A stretch of 64,000 nt of DNA, from positions 1 through 64,000 of the forward strand of contig JAQXEK010000006.1 in NCBI GenBank assembly GCA_029250885.1. The letters run 5' to 3'. Below are positions 19,173 through 28,405 of this stretch, piece by piece. The first letter of the stretch is position 1; each line of letters opens with the position of its first letter. The notes under the pieces were generated by a model. The model was not told where the DNA came from. It searched no databases and worked only from the letters and a program-made list of their open reading frames with translations. Origin of the DNA: Planctomycetota bacterium (lineage in GTDB: Bacteria > Planctomycetota > UBA1135 > GCA-002686595). The position numbers were made by a program, and so were the translations under genes.

Positions 19173-21575
19173 CTAGGGCAAGATGTCGTCGCCTGCGCCG
19201 TTATTGTTAACCCCGTCCGGACCCAAGGAATAGAGCGCGTAATCTCCACCCCCTTTTGGCTCGTAATAGAGCGGGTTCCCCCACCCATCTCTTGGAACCA
19301 CCGCCTCGCCGAGGTACCCATCTGGGTAAGCCTTAGAGGTCTTAACCAAGTCCGCCAAGGCTGTGGGCTGGCTGCCCTTATCGATCGAATAGAGCAGGAG
19401 TCCGACGTCCACCAGGGCCAAGGTGACCTTGGTGTCGAACTCTTTGGTGTGCACACCGGCCACTTGTAATTCGACCTCGCCATCCTCCGTGTCGGTCCAC
19501 TGGCTAGGTGGCGATGCCACCAACGGTCCTTGGGCTACAAGGCCAAAGGCAACGATGCCCGCGGTGACGCCAAGGCCCCCAAGCATGAGTGGCTCCGGCC
19601 CGAAGGCGCTGACCTTTTGGGTAACAAGGCCGACGGGGCCAGCGCGGGTCTCACTGAACGTTGGGCCAATGTACTTAGAGAAGAGGTCGCCTTCAGGAAG
19701 GGAGCTAAGCAGGCCTGGGGGTAAGTCCATGCCCATGGTTAGCATGCCCGAAAAGGCCCGACCACCGGAGTAGTAGGCCGAGAGCACCGACCCTAGATCA
19801 AAGAAGCCTGCGCGCTTTAAGTCAGCGGGCAGCTTGCCATTCTCATCCTGCAGGCGAGTGAAGAGCGGGTGCTCACCGCGTGCGCTGGGTTTCCCCCGGT
19901 CTCGGCGGCGAATCTCGCGCTTGATCAGAATGGACGAGTTCGAAATCCACAACTCATCATCAAGGACCGCGAAGGTCGGAACAACCCCGATTGGGATGCC
20001 GACATCTAGGGCGCTGTAGTCGACCCCCTTATAGGGACGCCTTGAGACCGAAATACCCTGGTCGACACCTGCCAACTGGTCGAAGAGAGCATCCAGTGCG
20101 CCCATCACGGTCGCTCCGTTGGTCACAGGGATAACGATGTAGAGCTCAGGGATCGACAGGCCTCGAACAGGAGAGCTCCAGAGCGCAAACTCGCCTCCCA
20201 AGTTGTTCACCAGCTTGGATTCCAAATCTTCGTCGAGATTGTTTAGGAGCTCGCCCAGGGAGTCAGTCTTCGAGGTCAGGCTACCGAAGAGCTCCCAGAG
20301 GCCACGTGGCCTGATCGTCCCCGCCTGAACAAACACAGCGTCATTCGGGACAAGGGCTGCGACGCGGCCAAGGGTAGCCCCGTTGGGGTTGGGGCGCGAA
20401 CGGGTGTAGCTGTTCGAACGATAGGTTCCGTTTTGGATTCGCGTCTCCCAGGAGCCGCTCTTTGATGAGAGCCCGAAGAGCTCTAAGAGGTCATCCAGGC
20501 CGCCGGTGGTTGCGGCTAACTGTTCGCTTGGCTCCCCCATGAAGCCGCGCCAGACTAAGACACCCTCTTCAATTTTAAGATCAGCCATGACCTCCTGGAA
20601 GACCGGTGTGGCGCTCAGGCTGGAGGGGTGAACTTCGCCTGCAGCTGCAGACTTCAGCAGGGGCTGAACCGCTTGCCCGCGAACGGTTCCGAAGGTGGCG
20701 ACCGTTGTGCCCTGGGCCGGCTGGATGCTGATCTCCAGGGGTTGGGAATCCTCTGGTCCACCAAAGTCCGATGGATGAAAGCGGAATGCGGACGCAGGAA
20801 AGCCTGGGTTCTCGCCGAGAGCGGGCAGGTTGCTGCGCTGGACAAAGGGCAGCTGCTGCTGGAGTCGACCAGAGATCAGGCCGATCCAAGGCTCAATGAT
20901 GGCGGGGTCCTTCCACTCAACGACAAGCTCGCCCCCAATCAGGCTTGACACAGAGCTGAGCACGTGAGGAAAGAAGCTGATGCCAGCCTCTTGATCGCGA
21001 TTGACGCCTGTACCCCCTAGCTGCCCGTCAGCACCAAGTCCAAGCAGACGGAAGGTCCCGTCGTCCTTGGCTTCATAGTGGAAGGGCTTACCGAACGCGT
21101 CGAGCAGAAACTCTTCGCCAATTCCTAGACCTGAGAGGTCTTCTGGCAGGTCGCCCGTTTGAAAATAAGTGCTCTCAATGAGCTGATTCAGGAAGTCGAG
21201 CGAGAACTCTTGGTCCGAGTAACCTGCGTAGGCTGGCAGAAGCCCAAGCAGTGCCTCACCATCCACCGTGAGTGAGAGCGAGACCCCCTTGATGTTCTTC
21301 GCAACCTCAGCCAACAAAGATGGGTCACCAAATGGCAGCTGCAGGAGGAGTTGCTCGAGCACCTGCTCTGGCCCCTTGAGTCCAGCGAACGTGTAGAGGT
21401 CCTCCAATGCAGAGTCGCGGACAAGCAGGGGCAGGGCCGTCTCCATCCACGCATCGACAAGGGGTTCAACTGCGGGCACGTCTAGGTAGAAATCGACGCC
21501 AGCCGGGTGAAGGCTGGCGTGATCTCCAACGCCCTGCAAAGTGGGAAGGGCGAGAATGGCAAGGCTAGTTAGCAT
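19173..21575 (-). CDS. Large exported protein with GspG-like pseudopilin domain at the C-terminus
   Basis: An 800-residue protein with a short hydrophobic N-terminus that may be a signal peptide. The last about 80 residues fit the globular domain of the type II secretion major pseudopilin GspG: 'LLYSIDKGSQPTALADL', 'VPRDGWGNPLYYEPKGGGDY' and 'YSLGPDGVNNNGAGDDI', the last like the calcium loop. They are preceded by an internal hydrophobic stretch near 670-700. A shorter copy of the same motif occurs near residues 157-190 ('LLDAFGKPFHYEAKDDG', 'LLGLGADGQLGG'). The middle section resembles DUF3352-type repeats. No N-terminal pilin helix or prepilin cleavage site is present. Function unknown. ATG 21575. 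Confidence 0.72.
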   Translation of the reverse strand: MLTSLAILALPTLQGVGDHASLHPAGVDFYLDVPAVEPLVDAWMETALPLLVRDSALEDLYTFAGLKGPEQVLEQLLLQLPFGDPSLLAEVAKNIKGVSLSLTVDGEALLGLLPAYAGYSDQEFSLDFLNQLIESTYFQTGDLPEDLSGLGIGEEFLLDAFGKPFHYEAKDDGTFRLLGLGADGQLGGTGVNRDQEAGISFFPHVLSSVSSLIGGELVVEWKDPAIIEPWIGLISGRLQQQLPFVQRSNLPALGENPGFPASAFRFHPSDFGGPEDSQPLEISIQPAQGTTVATFGTVRGQAVQPLLKSAAAGEVHPSSLSATPVFQEVMADLKIEEGVLVWRGFMGEPSEQLAATTGGLDDLLELFGLSSKSGSWETRIQNGTYRSNSYTRSRPNPNGATLGRVAALVPNDAVFVQAGTIRPRGLWELFGSLTSKTDSLGELLNNLDEDLESKLVNNLGGEFALWSSPVRGLSIPELYIVIPVTNGATVMGALDALFDQLAGVDQGISVSRRPYKGVDYSALDVGIPIGVVPTFAVLDDELWISNSSILIKREIRRRDRGKPSARGEHPLFTRLQDENGKLPADLKRAGFFDLGSVLSAYYSGGRAFSGMLTMGMDLPPGLLSSLPEGDLFSKYIGPTFSETRAGPVGLVTQKVSAFGPEPLMLGGLGVTAGIVAFGLVAQGPLVASPPSQWTDTEDGEVELQVAGVHTKEFDTKVTLALVDVGLLLYSIDKGSQPTALADLVKTSKAYPDGYLGEAVVPRDGWGNPLYYEPKGGGDYALYSLGPDGVNNNGAGDDILP

Positions 21576-21596
21576 GGTTGATTGGCTCGATTAGCC

Positions 21597-23075
21597 TTAG
21601 ACATCACCGAACTTGCGCAAGTCGGCTTCGGCATCAAGCAGGGCGGATTCGAGCGCGCGGATTTCCTTCTCAAACGAACCACCGTTACGAAAGGCGATCT
21701 TGAAGGCCGCGTGCTTCTCCTTGACCGCGGCGTTCTCGCCATCGATCAAAAAGGCAACGACAAGGCCCGCCTCGTTTAGGAGCTTGCCCGACTGGTCCGG
21801 GTTGTCGACCGTCAATTTCATCTTGAAGATCGTGCTAAGTGAGTCAAAGGCGCCGCGGCTCTTAATGTTGGCAACGGACCACTTGCGCAGTGCGATCGGG
21901 TCTGCATTGCGCGCCTTATCGAGATAGTAGCGCTCGCAGTAGCTCGCGGTTCCGAAGCGCAGCCAGTCTGGAAGCTTCTTCTCTTCAAGAAAGGCGTCGA
22001 TGTCGAACTCGCGCTTTTGCTTCGTTCTCTCCATAGCCTTAGGGCTTGGGTCAAGGGCCTCTACGATCGAGAGGGCAGCCGCGTGGCGAGCGAACAGCTT
22101 GCCGAAGCTGTTGCCCGCGTCCGAGCTCGCGTCCCAGTAGGCAACGCCCGCGCCCATGTGCTCACTGTCTTCGGTGAACCACATCTCCGCAAAGTACGCA
22201 CCGTGAACTGAGGACAACCCGCGCAGCTCCGTCGGCGGTACGTTAAAGGAAGAGTCTCCGGCGGCGAAGGTGCCGTACTGCTTTGAAGATCGAAGCAGAC
22301 CAAACACGACGGGCTCGGAGGGAACCTTGCCTAGGATGCGGACGATGTCCGGGATGGTCTCGCTCGCCTGGTCAAGCGCCTTGATTGCGATCTCGCGGTC
22401 CGTAGTCGCGTAGACATGGAATCGATCGTCGAATGAGGGGATCTTCCAAAAACGATCGGTGAGCTTGTGGTACTTGTTTGCCTCGGCGAGCTCGAGCCAG
22501 TCTTCACCACACTTGAACTTGCCCGCGTCCGCCTCGGCAACCTCCTCAGGTGCGATCCACATGAGGTCGTGGAGAACGTAGCCCTTAGAGATGCGCTCGT
22601 ACTGCTCCTCGGAGACCCACTGTCCGTCGTCGGTCTGGCGCAGGCCGGCCTTAAGCCTCTCTAGGTCGTCGGGGTGGACCCACTCGCCCTTGTACTTCAC
22701 GAGCCCAGCAGCCTTGGCTTCCTTCTCTTCCTTCTTCGCCTTGTGGGCTAGGTACTTCTTCTCGGATTTGAACCACTGGTCGTCGAAGAAAATATGCCCG
22801 CTGGCTTCGCGAGCTTGCTTGTGGTCCGGGTCTAGCTTAATGATGGCCCGCAGCACCTTGCGATCCTGGCTACTCAGGTTGTAGGTCACGCAATAGTTGT
22901 GGACCTGCCAAAGCTTGTCTACGTCGTCTCCCGCTTCAGCCATGCGCTTTTCAAACTCGTCGTTATCACGCCGGAGCAAGGAAGTCGCAAATGGTCCTGA
23001 CGCCTCAGAAGCCTGGGCAGGAATAACGGACGGAAGAACAAGGCAGGCAAGAAGGGCGAATCTGGACGTGATCAT
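21597..23075 (-). CDS. Secreted hypothetical protein
   Basis: A 492-residue protein not assigned to a known enzyme. ATG 23075 gives a clean signal peptide (about residues 1-21, ending near 'PAQAS'); longer starts add an unlikely arginine-rich leader. A repeated motif around residues 110-165 alternates charged helices with tryptophans ('YKGEWVHPDDLERL', 'DDGQWVSEEQYERI'). The C-terminal half (from about 230) contains 'DDRFHVYATTDREIA' and 'LPDWLRFGTASYCERYYLD', reminiscent of peptidase-like Planctomycetes proteins but without a metal-binding HExxH. It lies 21 bases upstream of the pseudopilin-domain gene and is probably cotranscribed. Confidence 0.72.
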   Translation of the reverse strand: MITSRFALLACLVLPSVIPAQASEASGPFATSLLRRDNDEFEKRMAEAGDDVDKLWQVHNYCVTYNLSSQDRKVLRAIIKLDPDHKQAREASGHIFFDDQWFKSEKKYLAHKAKKEEKEAKAAGLVKYKGEWVHPDDLERLKAGLRQTDDGQWVSEEQYERISKGYVLHDLMWIAPEEVAEADAGKFKCGEDWLELAEANKYHKLTDRFWKIPSFDDRFHVYATTDREIAIKALDQASETIPDIVRILGKVPSEPVVFGLLRSSKQYGTFAAGDSSFNVPPTELRGLSSVHGAYFAEMWFTEDSEHMGAGVAYWDASSDAGNSFGKLFARHAAALSIVEALDPSPKAMERTKQKREFDIDAFLEEKKLPDWLRFGTASYCERYYLDKARNADPIALRKWSVANIKSRGAFDSLSTIFKMKLTVDNPDQSGKLLNEAGLVVAFLIDGENAAVKEKHAAFKIAFRNGGSFEKEIRALESALLDAEADLRKFGDV

Positions 23076-23259
23076 GGCTAGTCTTGAAATCAAGGACATA
23101 TGGAATGCTGCGGTGCAGGATATCTTCCTAGACCGTGTTTCCGATAGACACTGCGGTCCAAGCGCCCTTTTCATCGCAAATTAAAGGAATAGAACGATAA
23201 GATGCTGCGCTTCTGAGTCTTGGCACCCCGCCCGGACGCGCCCTTACCCAACAACAATT

Positions 23260-24282
23260 ATGGCTGATCATAAGGCCCCCACCCAAGTTTCCATCGCCCC
23301 GTACGAGGAGGCCTCGCGGCTCCAGAAGATGGTCTCTACCTATTCGGTGCCCTTCTTCGTCCTCGTCATCATCGCCTCGGGCGCCATTCTTTGGGTCAAG
23401 AGCAATCAGGACTCCGTTCAGGCCGACAGAGACGCTAGTTGGAACAAGCTTACCGCCCTGGTTTCGATGGAAGACATCGCCAGCGGGGCCGAGCTACCCG
23501 GCGCAGCAGCCCTAGGAAGCCTTGCGAAGGAGCTTCAGGCCACCCCTGCCGGCCCCTGGACCAAGGCCCTTGAGGTCCGCAGCCTTGTGGATGACAAGGA
23601 CTGGCCTGGCGCCGAAGCAGCCCTGGCGGAACTAGAGAGCCAGTTTCCCAACCACAACTTGGTGGCCCAGCAACTCCCCGTTGGCCCCAATGGCAGCCTG
23701 CAGACCATGGCAGGCCAGCTTAGGGATTACATCAAGAGCCAGCGCGAGTTCGTAACGGCCAACCCCCAACTGTACAAGCTCCCCCCACTTCCCGAGGGCT
23801 CCCCCCAGTTGACTATCGCTACAACGGCGGGCGACATCACCGTTGGCCTCTATCAAGACCGCGCCCCCGAGCACGTGGCAAACTTCATCAAGTTGGCATT
23901 AAATGGGTATTATGTTGACACTAAGTTCCATCGGGTGATTCCTGGGTTTATGGTTCAGGGTGGCGACCCGAACACCAAGACAGGCGCACAGAGTGAGTGG
24001 GGCCAAGGTGGCCCGGAATACAAGATTCCCGCCGAACTAAGCGACCTCTACCACTTTAAGGGTGTCCTGGCCGCCGCCAAGATGCCTGGCGACACAGAGA
24101 GCAGCGGTAGCCAGTTCTACTTCACAACGGGCGACCCCCATCACCTGGACGGCGAACATACGGTCTTCGGCGTAATCCTCGATGGGGCCGCTACAGTTCG
24201 TGTAATGGAAAACGCCCCGATTCAGCCCGGCACAGAGGTTCCGGAAGAGCCGACCTCCATCACTGGGATCACGGTCCTTTAG
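23260..24282 (+). CDS. Membrane-anchored cyclophilin-type peptidyl-prolyl isomerase
   Basis: A 340-residue protein with a single membrane segment near residues 27-48, a helical TPR-like region (about 50-175) and a C-terminal cyclophilin domain from about 185. Cyclophilin marks are 'TTAGDITVGLYQDRAPEHVA', 'FHRVIPGFMVQGGDP' with the catalytic Arg and Phe, 'GSQFYFTTGDPHHLDGEHT' and 'VFGVI'. It catalyses cis-trans isomerisation of proline peptide bonds, probably on the outer face of the inner membrane (inferred). ATG 23260, divergent from the 23075 gene, followed by a very strong terminator. Confidence 0.92.
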   Translation: MADHKAPTQVSIAPYEEASRLQKMVSTYSVPFFVLVIIASGAILWVKSNQDSVQADRDASWNKLTALVSMEDIASGAELPGAAALGSLAKELQATPAGPWTKALEVRSLVDDKDWPGAEAALAELESQFPNHNLVAQQLPVGPNGSLQTMAGQLRDYIKSQREFVTANPQLYKLPPLPEGSPQLTIATTAGDITVGLYQDRAPEHVANFIKLALNGYYVDTKFHRVIPGFMVQGGDPNTKTGAQSEWGQGGPEYKIPAELSDLYHFKGVLAAAKMPGDTESSGSQFYFTTGDPHHLDGEHTVFGVILDGAATVRVMENAPIQPGTEVPEEPTSITGITVL

Positions 24283-24299
24283 ACCCCTCGGCAGCCACG

Positions 24300-24346
24300 A
24301 AAGAGGGAGGGTCCCAAACCACGCGGTTTGGGACCCTCCCTCTTTT
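24300..24346. terminator. Bidirectional terminator between cyclophilin and parB
   Basis: A perfect 21-bp stem (24300-24320 with 24325-24345) with a 4-base loop ACGC. The 5' arm starts AAAGAGGGAGGG and the 3' arm ends CCCTCCCTCTTTT, giving T tracts in both directions. It lies between the convergent cyclophilin and parB genes. Confidence 0.93.
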
Positions 24347-24431
24347 GTAACCAAGTTCTTGGGCCTATCGAAGACTACTCCCGCCCACCCAGGACTGTCC
24401 CCTTATCGGACGGGGGCAAGTAAAGGCCATT

Positions 24432-25301
24432 CTAAATCTCTTCCCGCGGTGCAATCTGGTCGTAGATTCGCTCGAGATCATCACGGCTAAAATAGTGAAT
24501 GACGATCTGCCCCTTGTATTTTGGACCGTTCTTTAGAGACACCTTCGTGCCCAGGGAGTCGCGGATGCGGTCCTCCATTGCGCGAGCCCAGGGGACGATC
24601 TCAGGCTCGACGGCAACGATGTTGTCGTCTAACTTGGGGGGCTTGACCGCATTCATCTCCCGAACCAGAGCTTCCGTCTGCCTTACGCTGAGATCCTGCT
24701 TCACCACACTCTCAGCTAGGTCTACTTGCAGACTAGGCTCCTTCAAGCCAAGCAGTGCCCTGCCGTGCCCCATGGAGAGCTGGTCCGCTGCAATCAGCTC
24801 TTGAACCTTCTCGTTGAGCTCCAAGAGCCGCACCTGGTTGGCCACTGAGGAGCGCTTTAGCCCGACCTTGTCGGCGACCTCTAGCTGGGTCAAGCCCAGG
24901 GTGGTCATCAACTCCCGGAAGGCAATGCCGCGTTCGATCGCATTCAGATCACGTCTCTGCACATTCTCTACCAGGGCGAGCTCTAGCATGTCGTGATCCG
25001 ACACGTCCTCGCGGATCACCGCGGGGATCATTGTAAGGCCAGCTAGGCGGCTCGCTCGCCAGCGACGCTCACCGGAAACCAGTTGGTATCCAGTATCAAT
25101 CGCACGAACAACAATCGGCTGCATGACCCCATGGGCCAGGATGCTATTCCTTAGCTCTTCCAGACCAGCTGGATCAAAGACTCGCCTAGGTTGAAATGGG
25201 TTTGGCCGAATCTCACTGACAGAAACCTCATTCTTGGGTGCTAGAGGGGCTTGGTCTTGGATGAGGGAGCCTAGGCCGCGGCCGAGTCGTTTGGAGCTCA
25301 T
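24432..25301 (-). CDS. parB: Chromosome partition protein ParB
   Basis: A 289-residue ParB that binds parS and spreads as a CTP-dependent clamp. It opens with the family N-terminus 'KRLGRGLGSLI', then 'IRPNPFQPRRVFD' (box I), 'GVMQPIVVR' and 'LVSGERRWRASRLAG' (box II, the CTP-binding GERRxRA). 'ENVQRRDLNAIERG' and the helix-turn-helix 'LTQLEVADKVGLKRSSVANQVRLL' recognise parS, and a C-terminal dimerisation domain follows. Two perfect parS copies lie 56 and 144 bp upstream of its ATG. parA is not adjacent but about 9 kb away at 34562. ATG 25301. Confidence 0.97.
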   Translation of the reverse strand: MSSKRLGRGLGSLIQDQAPLAPKNEVSVSEIRPNPFQPRRVFDPAGLEELRNSILAHGVMQPIVVRAIDTGYQLVSGERRWRASRLAGLTMIPAVIREDVSDHDMLELALVENVQRRDLNAIERGIAFRELMTTLGLTQLEVADKVGLKRSSVANQVRLLELNEKVQELIAADQLSMGHGRALLGLKEPSLQVDLAESVVKQDLSVRQTEALVREMNAVKPPKLDDNIVAVEPEIVPWARAMEDRIRDSLGTKVSLKNGPKYKGQIVIHYFSRDDLERIYDQIAPREEI

Positions 25302-25356
25302 TGCTTCGGTAGATTGGGTTAGGGGAGGGCCTGCTAGCCCTTAGCGCAAAATGACA

Positions 25357-25372
25357 TGTTCCACGTGGAACA
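25357..25372. promoter_or_regulatory. parS site, copy 1
   Basis: TGTTCCACGTGGAACA, a perfect 16-bp palindrome and a standard parS sequence. Its first base is 56 bp upstream of the parB start, so ParB bound here could also repress parB. Confidence 0.95.
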
Positions 25373-25444
25373 ACGTAGAGCACTGCGATGCATTGCGGTG
25401 CCCCCAGGCCGACAGCTCCAAAGATACCAGGAGCCACAGGTGGC

Positions 25445-25460
25445 TGTTCCACGTGGAACA
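25445..25460. promoter_or_regulatory. parS site, copy 2
   Basis: A second identical TGTTCCACGTGGAACA, 88 bp centre to centre from the first. A pair of parS sites close to the origin region (oriC is about 13 kb away) is the usual place for ParB loading. Confidence 0.95.
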
Positions 25461-25635
25461 CGTGAAGTTAGTCTAGTCACTACAACATGTCGAGGAGCAA
25501 CCTAGCACAAACACTATATCTAGCCCATTCAGTGTCTCTTGTATATCTTACGAAGAGTCGGACACCCTCTCTGGGAAGTGGGCTCCACAATCGTTACGCT
25601 GGCAAAACTCGGGGCCTAAAGGACCCTCCAACCCC

Positions 25636-26217
25636 ATGGCCTCCCCTAAACAACTTCACCTGGCCTCAGCTCGGCTCATCCGGCGCCCCAGCGCCTGGCT
25701 TGGTTTGCTTGCTGCCGCCCTATTGGGCCCCACCCTGCACATCTTTACTGAGCATGCACCTGTTTGGGAGCACCGAGACGGGTCCCTGGCCCCATGGGTC
25801 TTCCTTCTTGCCCTAGTCGGCGCGGTCATCGGCATGGCCACCACCAAAGACACTGAGATTCTACGCCGGTCTCAAGGGGTCACTCCGGCAGGCGACATGC
25901 TATTTATTGCAACCCCATGCCTACTGATGGCGGCCGTAGGGCTCGCCTCCCTCGACGCAACCCACGCTCCAGTCCAGGTCCTCCCCTCCCTGATGGCGGC
26001 CCTACACCTAGCTAGCCTGGGTGTCCTGCTGCTCCCACTTGGGCCCCTTGCCCTTATCGCAACCACCTGGCTTCTCCCGGCGCTCTTTCCCGGTCCGCTC
26101 ACGGCCGCCATCGATCCCATGGCCCACCAGTCCACCCCCTGGGCCCAATCCTGCCTCCTAGCTGCCATTTTGCTGGCCTCCAGCCTTCGCCCCTATGCGT
26201 TACGCCATTCTCGGTGA
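25636..26217 (+). CDS. Hydrophobic membrane protein, unknown function
   Basis: A 193-residue protein with about five hydrophobic segments ('WLGLLAAALLGPTLHIF', 'WVFLLALVGAVIGMAT', 'MLFIATPCLLMAAVGL', 'LASLGVLLLPLGPLALIA') and no motif I recognise. The last 23 bases overlap the start of the phosphoesterase gene, which suggests a linked transcript. ATG 25636. Being hydrophobic and in a compact region, it is probably real, but the assignment is only as an unknown membrane protein. Confidence 0.6.
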   Translation: MASPKQLHLASARLIRRPSAWLGLLAAALLGPTLHIFTEHAPVWEHRDGSLAPWVFLLALVGAVIGMATTKDTEILRRSQGVTPAGDMLFIATPCLLMAAVGLASLDATHAPVQVLPSLMAALHLASLGVLLLPLGPLALIATTWLLPALFPGPLTAAIDPMAHQSTPWAQSCLLAAILLASSLRPYALRHSR

Positions 26218-26929
26218 CATCCACAGCAACCTCAGCGCGCTCACCAGGGTGCTCGAGGATATCAGCACCCAGTCCGTCGACTGCCTCGTCAGCGTAGGCG
26301 ACGTGGTCGGGTATGGCGGCTCACCCAGCGAGTGCATCGAGCTGCTCCGGAGCCACAAAGCGGTGGTCGTCAAGGGGAACCACGACGCAGCCTGCGTGGG
26401 GGAGCTCAACGAGGCCACGTTTAACCGTTATGCACGCGAGGCCGTTCACTGGACCCGCAATGTGCTCCCAAAGGCTGACCTGGATTGGTTGCGCAGCCTT
26501 CCCCTGCAGGTCACGCTTGAGCACTGCCAGGTGGCCCATGGCAGCCTTAACGAGCCCGAAGCATTTGAATACATCCGGACAACTAGGGATGCGGACCCGT
26601 CCCTAGAGCTCATGACCAGCCCTGTTGCCTTTGTGGGGCACACTCACATGCCGATCGCCCTGATGCGGCTACTCGAACCGGCTGGGGCCACCGCCTACGC
26701 CCCCCAATTGGACGTGGACTTGAGGGAATCAGACCGCTGCCTCGTAAACGTCGGCAGCGTCGGCCAACCGCGGGACGAGGATCACCGTACGGGGTGGGTT
26801 CTTTTCGACAGCGAAGCCCAATCGGTCCGTATGACACGCTTGGAGTACGACATTGAGGCCGCAGCAAAACAAATTCGCGACGCGAACCTCCCCAGAATGC
26901 TGGCGGACAGGCTCTACCTAGGGGTTTAG
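26195..26929 (+). CDS. Metallophosphoesterase, YfcE/diadenosine tetraphosphatase-like
   Basis: A 244-residue calcineurin-type phosphoesterase. Metal-binding motifs are complete: 'LGDIHSN' at residues 6-12, 'VGDVVGYG', 'VKGNHDAA', 'VAHGSL' and 'FVGHTHMP'. Such enzymes hydrolyse phosphodiesters or nucleotides with two metal ions, but the substrate is unknown. 'NVGSVGQPRD' near the C-terminus is typical of this subfamily. ATG 26195 lies inside the preceding gene. The stop (TAG) interlocks with the TAA of the convergent HPr-domain gene in a four-base overlap. Confidence 0.9.
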   Translation: MRYAILGDIHSNLSALTRVLEDISTQSVDCLVSVGDVVGYGGSPSECIELLRSHKAVVVKGNHDAACVGELNEATFNRYAREAVHWTRNVLPKADLDWLRSLPLQVTLEHCQVAHGSLNEPEAFEYIRTTRDADPSLELMTSPVAFVGHTHMPIALMRLLEPAGATAYAPQLDVDLRESDRCLVNVGSVGQPRDEDHRTGWVLFDSEAQSVRMTRLEYDIEAAAKQIRDANLPRMLADRLYLGV

Positions 26930-28245
26930 CCCTTTAGGTAGCTCAACTCTTCGGGCAGGTTCTCGATCCCGTTCTCCCCGAGCCCGAACTGGAACAGCTT
27001 TGCGATGTCGCGCAAAGGGGCAGCGTCGCCGCGGAAGGTAAAGGTCTTCACGTCCGGGAAAGACCCGACGGTCACCAGCAACTCCAAGATTGAGCCCGCA
27101 TTACACACTTGGCCCGAGACCTCCAGCTCGACCGCAGTCCCAAACTTCGACACGATCCCCACGATCAATGCGGCGGGACGTGCATGCAGCATCAGTTCGT
27201 CGGGAATTTCCACGACCAACTCCGTGGCGTCTGTGTATTGCGGCAAAATAGCTTGGGCAATGGGTCTTCCGCTCTCCATAAGGAGGGCGGCGGATACAAG
27301 AAGCCGGTTCAGGGTGCGCTCTTGCACCTCAGAACGGTCGATCAGGCGCGCGAGCCGGGTTTGGGTCGCTGCGCTGCGGATCTCACTCTCGTGGCGCTCC
27401 ACGAAGTGTGTCAGGGCGGTGACGGCCTCAAGTGTGTGCAATGCAGCGGATGCAAGCCCTCGAAGCTGAGATAGGCGAGGATCTTGGTTTTCAAGAGAGG
27501 TGCTCTTGATGTGGGTGTCGTAGGAGGACTGTAGGTTGTGGACTGTGGCCTCAAAAACCCTTGCCTGCTCCTCGGCGCAGGCCCGACTCAGGTAGGCGTT
27601 GCGCAGGGCAGCGTCCATAATCGGCTTGATCCCTGCCTGGTCCAACATGTCACAGGCCAAGACGAACTTCGATGCAACCTCTGCGATCTTCTGACCATCG
27701 TCATAGGGGTCCTCGTCGTCCACATTGTGGGGGAGTCTTTCCTGGGCGATCACAGCCTCGAAAGATACGTCTGAGAGGTCTCTGGCGTGCGGCTCGGCGC
27801 CGAGTTCTGTCATTTCGCTCTGCAGATCCCTAAGCATCGCGACTACGGAGTCTTGCACGAAGGCCCGCACGTTCGCGATCTGGCCCTCGAAGCTTGCATA
27901 GTGGGCGAGCTCTAGCGTGTTGACCAAACCATAGGTAACGAGGCGTGTCTCGAGGTGGCTTAGGCTGTGGCCGGCGTCGGCAAACCCCCTCAGCGAGCCT
28001 ACGAGTTCGCGCAGATAAACGAAGGTCCGGTTCCTGTTGGCCCCGTAATCGTCGAGCATGGCCTCAAAAGACTCGGCCTGGATCTGCAATTGAAAATAGT
28101 GTTTCCGGTTCCAAATCGACCCAGACATGCCCAAGAGAGCGCTTGCCAGGGCGCAGAAGCCGCTGCACTCACGCTGCAAGATGGCCAAAAAGCGCTGCTC
28201 TTCAATCACAAGTTCAAGTGCCGGTGCGGAGCTTGTTTTAGACAT
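26926..28245 (-). CDS. HPr phosphocarrier-like domain fused to a long helical N-terminal region
   Basis: A 439-residue protein. Residues about 341-430 match the HPr family: 'IPDELMLHARPAALIVGIV', with the phosphorylatable histidine His354, then 'SKFGTAVELEV' and 'CNAGSILELLVTVGS', where Ser385 sits at the regulatory Ser46 position of Gram-positive HPr. The first about 330 residues are helical and match nothing I know. HPr is normally an 88-residue phosphotransfer protein. No PTS enzyme I or HPr kinase is seen nearby. ATG 28245 is chosen because the longer reading overlaps the promoter region of the divergent sigma gene. Function unknown; a regulatory phosphoacceptor is inference. Confidence 0.72.
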   Translation of the reverse strand: MSKTSSAPALELVIEEQRFLAILQRECSGFCALASALLGMSGSIWNRKHYFQLQIQAESFEAMLDDYGANRNRTFVYLRELVGSLRGFADAGHSLSHLETRLVTYGLVNTLELAHYASFEGQIANVRAFVQDSVVAMLRDLQSEMTELGAEPHARDLSDVSFEAVIAQERLPHNVDDEDPYDDGQKIAEVASKFVLACDMLDQAGIKPIMDAALRNAYLSRACAEEQARVFEATVHNLQSSYDTHIKSTSLENQDPRLSQLRGLASAALHTLEAVTALTHFVERHESEIRSAATQTRLARLIDRSEVQERTLNRLLVSAALLMESGRPIAQAILPQYTDATELVVEIPDELMLHARPAALIVGIVSKFGTAVELEVSGQVCNAGSILELLVTVGSFPDVKTFTFRGDAAPLRDIAKLFQFGLGENGIENLPEELSYLKG

Positions 28246-28405
28246 AGATTCTATATCAAAGGAAAGGCTAAGGACCCTAACGGGACCCCAAGCACTAGTC
28301 CTAAAGGTACCAGAGAACCGGCTAGCTGTCGGACATATCACCGTTCTCTTCTGCCGAATCTGCTCGGAGCCTCAAGAGAGCCCCCCCCCGTGGCCGAAGC
28401 TATGG

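Larger units (their letters stand above)
25302..25635. other. Intergenic region upstream of parB
   Basis: This 334-bp non-coding stretch divides parB (minus) from the 25636 gene (plus). It holds two parS palindromes. The section 25461-25635 is visibly A+T-richer than its surroundings and should contain the rightward promoter, but I could not pick a convincing -35/-10 pair. Confidence 0.5.
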
